Below are positions 6,534 to 10,290 of a DNA stretch of 10,290 bases, piece by piece. The notes under the pieces are model-generated. The model saw only the letters and a program-made list of their open reading frames with translations. It was not told the origin of the DNA and ran no database searches. Location of the stretch: the NCBI GenBank assembly GCA_018648945.1, contig JABGQJ010000236.1, positions 1 through 10,290 of the forward strand, given 5' to 3'. Source of the stretch: Victivallales bacterium. GTDB lineage: Bacteria; Verrucomicrobiota; Lentisphaeria; Oligosphaerales; Lenti-02. The position numbers were made by a program, and so were the translations under genes. The first letter of the stretch is position 1. Each line of letters opens with the position of its first letter.

Positions 6534-7763
6534 CTAGGGCTGACGCAGCGATTCCATGGGGGGGCGGGAGGCGGCATGACGACCGGCCCAGAGACCGGTG
6601 ATGACCGCCAGAGCGATGGTGAGCACGAGGCTGACCGCCACCCCGCCGAGGTGGAACGCGGGGGCGAGAGTGAGCTTGAGCGCAGGCTCGGTGGTTGCGC
6701 ACGGCGGGTACGAGTTGAAGGCACTGGGTAGGCTAAGGCTGAGGTGTGTGCAGATCGCATAGGCGATGCCGTAGCCAAGAATCACTCCCGGCACGGCACC
6801 GATCAGGCCCTGGAGAGTCATCTCCGTGCCAAGCAGACGGACGATGTGCCCCTTGCGCCAGCCCACGGCACGCATGATGCCGATCTCCACGACCCGTTCG
6901 TGAACCGAGGACAAGGCGGTGCGGATCATGAGCAGGGCACCGACCACCAGGATGAGGCCCACGAAGACGCCGGTGCCCTGGGCGGCCATGGCGGCGGCGC
7001 GGCTGACCTTGCTGGGCAGCGAATCCCTGCTGCTCACTTCACAGCCTTCGCCGATGATCGCGTTGATCTGGTCGGTGACGAGTTGAATGTCCGCTTCCGG
7101 CTGGGTGGTGATGAAGACGTAGTCGTAGGCATCTCCTTCGCCAAGCATCACTTGGACGGTCTCGAGATTGACGTAGGCCTGCCCGCCCGCGATCACGGCT
7201 ACTCCGGCTACCTTCAGCAGCCCGACGACCTCGAACTCCTGCAGGCCAAGGGGGATCATGTCTCCCACTCCCACGCCTGCGTCATCGGCAAAGGCCTTGT
7301 CGAGCACCGTTTCGTTCTTGTCAGGGTCGAACAGCCTGCCCTCCTCAAGCATGCAGCAGCGTTCACCATCCTGGTACTGCCTGAGCGGGCTGGACTTGAT
7401 CTTGTCCGGGTCGATGCCGGTGACCACGGTCGGTTGGCCATCATGGAAGGCCCAGACAACCAGGGAGCCGGTTACGGCCTTCACCCCTTCGAGTGCCTCG
7501 ATGTGCTGGATTTCTTCGCCAGTGATGGCCCCCAGGCTCTTCGGGCGTTTCACGGTGGCGAGGGCGCAGGGCTTCACGGTCCGGGTGACGACCAGATCCG
7601 CGCCGCTGACCTTGAGCGGCTCTTCCGTGGCTTCGCGGATCGCCCGTCCCAGGGATTGACCGGCGGACAGGAGCAACGCGACCAGGAGGAAGCCAGCGAT
7701 CGAGAGCGCGGCCCGTGCGCGCCGTCGCGAGATCTCTTTCCAGGCAAAACTAAGCATGCGCAT
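6534..7763 (-). CDS. ABC transporter permease, MacB/FtsX family, with periplasmic cysteines
   Basis: About 409 residues with the four-helix MacB/FtsX layout: TM1 about 17-37 after the basic segment KEISRRRARA, a ~220-residue periplasmic domain, then TM2 (262-283), TM3 (316-338) and TM4 (372-394). The cytoplasmic coupling segment EIGIMRAVGWRKGHI (293-307) would contact the ATPase encoded next. The periplasmic domain carries C66 (VKPCA), C136-C137 (ERCCM) and C241; C355 sits in the TM3-TM4 loop and C338 at the end of TM3. From memory, a related permease group has a PC motif at the C66 place. It is the first gene of the four-gene operon and no MacA/HlyD-type adaptor is present. The start is either ATG 7763 (AAGG four bases upstream) or ATG 7757 (ten bases); frame-open sequence further upstream to 7820 looks non-coding. 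The family is secure; the cargo is unknown. Confidence 0.93.
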   Translation of the reverse strand: MRMLSFAWKEISRRRARAALSIAGFLLVALLLSAGQSLGRAIREATEEPLKVSGADLVVTRTVKPCALATVKRPKSLGAITGEEIQHIEALEGVKAVTGSLVVWAFHDGQPTVVTGIDPDKIKSSPLRQYQDGERCCMLEEGRLFDPDKNETVLDKAFADDAGVGVGDMIPLGLQEFEVVGLLKVAGVAVIAGGQAYVNLETVQVMLGEGDAYDYVFITTQPEADIQLVTDQINAIIGEGCEVSSRDSLPSKVSRAAAMAAQGTGVFVGLILVVGALLMIRTALSSVHERVVEIGIMRAVGWRKGHIVRLLGTEMTLQGLIGAVPGVILGYGIAYAICTHLSLSLPSAFNSYPPCATTEPALKLTLAPAFHLGGVAVSLVLTIALAVITGLWAGRHAASRPPMESLRQP

Positions 7764-7792
7764 CACGCCTTTTGAACTACAATTGCTCCGCC

Positions 7793-7820
7793 AATGTATC
7801 CTTGCAGCCGCAGCCCGCAA
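7793..7820 (-). promoter_or_regulatory. Candidate promoter of the ABC/thioredoxin-like operon
   Basis: On the minus strand TTGCGG (7815-7820) and TACATT (7793-7798) are spaced 16 bases apart, about 30 bases before the permease start and just downstream of the serC terminator. A promoter is expected here because the terminator isolates the operon from serC. The match to sigma-70 boxes is partial. Confidence 0.3.
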
Positions 7821-7834
7821 GAGTATCGAAACGA

Positions 7835-7869
7835 GGCAGGCCCAGGAGTTGCATTCTCCTGGGCCTGCC
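7835..7869 (-). terminator. Strong hairpin terminator after serC
   Basis: A perfect 14-base inverted repeat (7835-7848 with 7856-7869) closes a seven-base loop, 25 bases beyond the serC stop. On the minus strand the stem is followed by TCGTTTCG, a short and interrupted T-tract, so the terminator is oriented with serC. On the plus strand no T-run follows. It separates serC from the ABC operon. Confidence 0.75.
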
Positions 7870-7894
7870 CGCCGCGAAATTCACAGAAAATTCG

Positions 7895-8983
7895 CTAACT
7901 GTTCTTGCGTTCGAAGTCGCGCATGAAGGCGACCAGGGACTCGACCCCGTCAAGCGGCATGGCATTGTAGATGCTGGCCCTGCAGCCGCCGACGGAACGG
8001 TGTCCCTTGAGGCCGACCAAGCCCTCGGCAGCCGCTTCCTTCACGAAAGCCGCTTCGAGTTCGTCGGTGGTCAGGCGGAAGGTGATATTCATCCGGGAGC
8101 GGTCCGCTGCCGCGGCGGTGCCGACGTAGATCTGGGAGGAGTCGATGCACTCGTAGAGCATCTCGGACTTCTCGGAGTTCATGGCCTCGATGGCGTCCAG
8201 GCCGCCCTGCTTCAGGATCCACTTGGCGACTAGGCCGACCATATAGATGGCGAAGGTCGGGGGCGTATTGAACATGGAGCCCTTGTCCACGTGCGTGCCG
8301 TACTTGAACATGGTGGGGATCTTGTCCCCAGTACGGGCCAGCACATCCTTGCGCACGATGACCAGCGTGACGCCGGCGGGGCCGAGGTTCTTCTGGGCTC
8401 CCGCGAAGATCAGCGCGAAGTCGTCCACGTTCACCGGGCGGGACATGATATCGCTGGACATGTCGGCGACCAGCGGCACATCGCCGGTGAGGGGGAACTC
8501 GTGGAACTCGGTGCCATGGATCGTGTTGTTGCTGCACAGGTAGACGTAGGCGGCTTCCGGGTCCACCTCCCACTCGGCGATATCGCCGATGGCGGTGTAC
8601 TCGGAGGCCTTGCCGTCATAGATGGCTTCCACATCGCCGAAGAGCTTCGCCTCCTTGATCGCCTTGGACGTCCAGGCCCCGGTGTCGGCGTACTGCATCT
8701 TCTGGCCAGGCAGGGCGAGGTTCATGGGCACCATGGCGAACTGGGTGCTGGCGCCGCCCTGGAGGAACAGCACTTCGTATTTGTCGGTGATGTCCATCAG
8801 CTTGCGGATATCCGCCACCGCCTCGTCGACCACCGCCTGGAACTGCGGGCTGCGATGGCTCGACTCAACCAAGCCGTAGCCAGAGCCTCGGAAGTCCACG
8901 AATTCGGCCTGAACCTGTTCCATGACCGGCTTCGGGAGAACCGCCGGTCCGGCGCTGAAGTTATACACCGGTTGGGTTGCCAT
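7895..8983 (-). CDS. serC: SerC, phosphoserine aminotransferase
   Basis: 362 residues, the same length as the E. coli enzyme. SerC is a PLP-dependent cytoplasmic aminotransferase (fold type I, class V) that converts 3-phosphohydroxypyruvate plus glutamate to phosphoserine; it also acts in the pyridoxal-phosphate pathway of some bacteria. Motifs: YNFSAGPA (7-14), SSHRS (41-45) with the phosphate-binding His43-Arg44 pair, LFLQGGASTQFAMVPMNL (72-89) where the cofactor phosphate sits, ADMSSDI (173-179), the PLP lysine K198 in GAQKNLGPAGVT, and C-terminal GHRSVGGCRASIYNAM (327-342). The loop before SHRS reads GYGLVES rather than the more usual form around GxSxxEISHR. ATG 8983 is chosen because homology begins at MATQPVYNFSAGP and AAGGAA (8991-8996) precedes it; an in-frame ATG at 9007 would add eight residues. 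The gene appears monocistronic, with its own leader and a terminator behind it. Confidence 0.97.
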   Translation of the reverse strand: MATQPVYNFSAGPAVLPKPVMEQVQAEFVDFRGSGYGLVESSHRSPQFQAVVDEAVADIRKLMDITDKYEVLFLQGGASTQFAMVPMNLALPGQKMQYADTGAWTSKAIKEAKLFGDVEAIYDGKASEYTAIGDIAEWEVDPEAAYVYLCSNNTIHGTEFHEFPLTGDVPLVADMSSDIMSRPVNVDDFALIFAGAQKNLGPAGVTLVIVRKDVLARTGDKIPTMFKYGTHVDKGSMFNTPPTFAIYMVGLVAKWILKQGGLDAIEAMNSEKSEMLYECIDSSQIYVGTAAAADRSRMNITFRLTTDELEAAFVKEAAAEGLVGLKGHRSVGGCRASIYNAMPLDGVESLVAFMRDFERKNS

Positions 8984-8990
8984 GCTGCTT

Positions 8991-8996
8991 TTCCTT
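8991..8996 (-). promoter_or_regulatory. Ribosome binding site of serC
   Basis: AAGGAA on the minus strand, about eight bases before ATG 8983. It favours this start over the in-frame ATG at 9007. Confidence 0.65.
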
Positions 8997-9009
8997 GTGG
9001 TTCGCACGC

Positions 9010-9027
9010 CGCGTCCCGGCGGACGCG
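9010..9027 (-). other. Hairpin in the serC leader
   Basis: A seven-base perfect stem, CGCGTCC (9010-9016) with GGACGCG (9021-9027), closes a four-base loop between the candidate promoter and the serC ribosome site. No T-run follows on either strand. It could be a leader structure or chance in GC-rich DNA. Confidence 0.3.
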
Positions 9028-9055
9028 CCGGGGTTGGGTCGGCTATTGAATGGAT

Positions 9056-9083
9056 AGTTTATTACTTATTTCGCCGAGTGCAA
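9056..9083 (-). promoter_or_regulatory. Candidate serC promoter
   Basis: The segment 9045-9075 is the most AT-rich stretch of the window. On the minus strand TTGCAC (9078-9083) and TAAACT (9056-9061) are 16 bases apart, placing transcription start about 65 bases before serC. Both boxes are imperfect; the local AT-richness in a GC-rich genome is the better argument. Confidence 0.4.
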
Positions 9084-9097
9084 CGAGTTGCCCCGGG

Positions 9098-9547
9098 TTA
9101 CTCCGCCTTCGCAGCCGCCGGGCGGCGGATGGTCAGCCGGCAGGCTGCCTCCTCGCAGCGGGAGAGATCGACTTCGTAGTCGTAGCCCATGGGTTCGAGA
9201 ATGTTGCGGTAGAGCCGGTCGCAGTGGCGACAGTAGTCGTGGTACGGCTCGAAATGGCTGGCCGCGAGCAGCCGGGCCTTGGAAGGGCAGGCGTGCATGT
9301 CGATGGTAAACTCGCCCTTCTCCTCGTCCAAGGTCATGGTGAAGTCTGCCGCTTCCTCGTTCAGCGTATGGCTCCAGTAGAGCCAGCATCCTCGGATGCC
9401 GTGCTGCGCGACCAAGTCGCGCAGATTGCTGAGGTATCCAGCCGAGAGGTAGTCCCAGAAGTCCTCGACGGCCTTGACGCCGCCCAGCTTCTCCAGGGTC
9501 TTGAACAGCTCGCTGTAGGCAGGGATGAATTCGGTGCAACTGATCAT
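9098..9547 (-). CDS. Conserved-looking Cys/His-rich protein of unknown function (paralogue of the upstream gene)
   Basis: 149 residues, soluble, no signal peptide or membrane helix. I do not recognise a named family with confidence; the arrangement faintly recalls L-2-amino-thiazoline-4-carboxylate hydrolase-type proteins. The N-terminal half is helical (FIPAYSELFKTLEKLGGVKAVEDFW). A strand pair, FTMTLDEEKGEFTIDMHACPSK (69-90), leads to H85/C87, then HFEPYHDYCRHCDRLY (98-113) supplies H98, H103, C106, H108 and C109; C131 and C136 follow. This density of Cys and His in a small protein suggests a metal or thiol site. The start ATG 9547 overlaps the upstream stop as ATGA, with a strong GGAGGG (9555-9560) seven bases ahead. 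The sequence aligns along its length with the product encoded just upstream, which lacks most of these Cys/His, so this copy may carry the active site. Confidence 0.85.
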   Translation of the reverse strand: MISCTEFIPAYSELFKTLEKLGGVKAVEDFWDYLSAGYLSNLRDLVAQHGIRGCWLYWSHTLNEEAADFTMTLDEEKGEFTIDMHACPSKARLLAASHFEPYHDYCRHCDRLYRNILEPMGYDYEVDLSRCEEAACRLTIRRPAAAKAE

Positions 9548-10083
9548 TTGCCTGCCCTCCGGGAGAAGCGCTGTTGGCTGGCCCCCGTTTCCGGATCGTA
9601 GGCGAGAAGCTCAGCGACGAACGGGGTTCCCTCGCAGATCGCTTCATTGACCGTGCGCGTGGTCTCCACGAACGCCTCGTCGGGTTCCTGCCCCAGCTTG
9701 CGGATATGGGTGACCGCCGGGCAGGCTGGGACGCGAATGGTCAGCTCGTTCTCGCTCAGCATCACCTCTGCCTCCGCCTCCTCCGCCGCGTAGATCTCCC
9801 GGGTGTGCTGCGCCAGCGCACCCAGATCTCCGGCCAGCAGACGGGCGCGCAGGGGCGAGTAGTATTCATGGGCAAACTGGCGGAGGTAGTCCCGCACCGC
9901 AGGCAGGCCAAAGGTCTCCCGCAGGTAGTGGATGCCACCATTCATCGCCGCGTGGAAATCGCGGTGGAGGTAGGGATTGTCGGCCGCGTGGCGGACCATG
10001 ATTTCTTTCGGCACGAGGAGGGCCTCCCGAATCGTGTGGTAAACACGGGAACCTATCGCCATTCCGCGTTCTCTGCGACCCAT
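9544..10083 (-). CDS. Protein of unknown function, Cys-poor paralogue of the downstream gene
   Basis: About 179 residues from ATG 10083, or 172 from ATG 10062; neither start has a good ribosome site and I cannot choose firmly. No signal peptide or membrane helix. Segments: RVYHTIREALLVPKEIMVRH, then NPYLHRDFHAAMNGGIHYLRETFGLPAVRDYLRQF, a long helix rich in Ala/Glu, the strand pair ENELTIRVPACPAVTHIRK with its single prominent Cys (C121 from the 10083 start, in ACPA), and TTRTVNEAICEGTPFVAELLAYDPETG near the end. It aligns from about residue 38 to the end with the next gene's product; the shared core is helix, strand pair, ACP, helix, strand. The stop overlaps the next start (ATGA), so the two are translated together and may form a heteromer. 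The reading frame is open up to 10248, but that upstream part looks non-coding. Function unknown. Confidence 0.82.
   Translation of the reverse strand: MGRRERGMAIGSRVYHTIREALLVPKEIMVRHAADNPYLHRDFHAAMNGGIHYLRETFGLPAVRDYLRQFAHEYYSPLRARLLAGDLGALAQHTREIYAAEEAEAEVMLSENELTIRVPACPAVTHIRKLGQEPDEAFVETTRTVNEAICEGTPFVAELLAYDPETGASQQRFSRRAGK
9555..9560 (-). promoter_or_regulatory. Strong internal ribosome binding site between the paralogues
   Basis: GGAGGG on the minus strand, seven bases before ATG 9547 and inside the end of the upstream gene. Together with the ATGA overlap it supports coupled but independent initiation of the second paralogue. Confidence 0.6.
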
Positions 10084-10226
10084 TGCCACGATCTCGCATG
10101 GCCTTCCCGTTGTATCCAGTGCGCGGAACCACGCCAGCAAACGTGGTTGATCCCTGCCCAGCGGGCAGTAGGTTGCCCCCCTTGTCCCCGCACTGTGACC
10201 AGACGGAACGCTTGAGGATAGCAGGC
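10084..10226. other. Divergent intergenic region with two adjacent hairpins
   Basis: This 143-base stretch separates the minus-strand paralogue pair from the plus-strand gene at the right edge and must hold the starts for both directions. It contains a perfect seven-base inverted repeat, AACCACG (10127-10133) with CGTGGTT (10142-10148), loop eight bases, and five bases later a second stem, CTGCCC (10154-10159) with GGGCAG (10163-10168), loop three bases. The first could be an operator palindrome or a leader hairpin. No convincing promoter is visible on either strand; TTGCTG-18-GATACA on the minus strand is a weak possibility. Confidence 0.45.
10214..10218 (+). promoter_or_regulatory. Ribosome binding site of the right-edge plus-strand gene
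   Basis: GAGGA eight bases before ATG 10227, which supports a real translation start there. Confidence 0.6.
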
Positions 10227-10290
10227 ATGAGACTTTTCGGCTACGCAATCATGGCAGGAGTGGCACTGATGGGCACGGCACTGAGCGGCG
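10227..10290 (+). CDS. Start of an exported protein (cut by the right window edge)
   Basis: Only 21 residues are inside the window: MRLFGYAIMAGVALMGTALSG. They form a short basic start (one Arg) and an uninterrupted hydrophobic run ending in small residues, which is a typical signal peptide N- and H-region. The next codon begins with G, so it cannot be Cys; a lipobox cysteine directly after LSG is therefore excluded. A GAGGA ribosome site lies eight bases upstream. This is the only gene on the plus strand and is divergent from the paralogue pair. Its identity cannot be told. Confidence 0.65.
   Translation, partial: MRLFGYAIMAGVALMGTALSG

Noticed and set aside
6744..7775. Long plus-strand open frame (343 codons) antisense to the ABC permease
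   Set aside because: It is His/Gly/Asp-rich with no recognisable domain; the minus-strand permease has clear membrane segments and operon context. The antisense frames at 4203-5096 and 5901-6731 are rejected for the same reason.
10150..10210. Possible cobalamin riboswitch, suggested by CCCCGCACTGTGACCAGACGG
   Set aside because: Only this short stretch resembles the CCCGCAACTGTGA segment. The B12-box (GCCAGGAGACC-like) and the GGTG...AATCCGG element are absent and spacing does not fit.
10084..10248. N-terminal extension of the first paralogue (open frame to 10248)
   Set aside because: The extra residues show no resemblance to the paralogue or to a signal peptide, and they run across the hairpins and the ribosome site of the divergent plus-strand gene.
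1..10290. CRISPR arrays, tRNA or rRNA genes, insertion sequences, prophage genes
   Set aside because: Intergenic stretches are all shorter than about 175 bases and none shows direct-repeat arrays, tRNA-like cloverleaf sequence or transposase motifs.

Overview
The window is GC-rich (roughly 60-65% G+C by eye) and densely coded. It holds ten complete genes, all on the minus strand, and two genes cut by the window edges: one minus-strand at the left edge and one plus-strand at the right edge. Secreted proteins with signal peptides, two WaaG/GT4-type envelope glycosyltransferases, a MacB-like ABC transporter and a DUF4091/DUF6067-style secreted protein point to a Gram-negative bacterium. The last family and the unfamiliar paralogue pair remind me of the PVC superphylum or its relatives (Lentisphaerota, Kiritimatiellota, Planctomycetota, Hydrogenedentota). 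This placement is an inference from protein character, not a measured phylogeny. No tRNA, rRNA, CRISPR, insertion sequence or phage gene is visible.

Layout, following minus-strand transcription from the right edge. (1) 9098-10083 holds two translationally coupled genes of unknown function whose products align with each other almost without gaps; a plus-strand secreted protein starts divergently at 10227. (2) 7895-8983 is serC (phosphoserine aminotransferase), with its own upstream AT-rich segment and a strong hairpin terminator after it. (3) 4260-7763 is a tight four-gene operon: MacB/FtsX-type permease, ABC ATPase, secreted thioredoxin-like protein, and membrane-anchored thioredoxin-like protein. 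(4) 1-4088 is a second tight operon: argJ (arginine biosynthesis), a WaaG-like glycosyltransferase, a second GT4 glycosyltransferase, and the start of a secreted carbohydrate-type protein that runs off the left edge.

How the genes work together: argJ and serC are core amino-acid genes. The two glycosyltransferases and the secreted protein probably serve surface-polysaccharide or carbohydrate work. The most novel unit is the four-gene ABC/thioredoxin-like module. It pairs a Cys-containing permease with two homologous thioredoxin-fold proteins, one exported and one tethered, that lack a CXXC motif but keep two cysteines about 42-44 residues apart. It has no MacA/HlyD-type adaptor. I do not know its substrate; a redox- or metal-linked envelope role is an inference. 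The tandem paralogue pair, one copy rich in Cys/His and the other nearly without them, is the second candidate for something undescribed.
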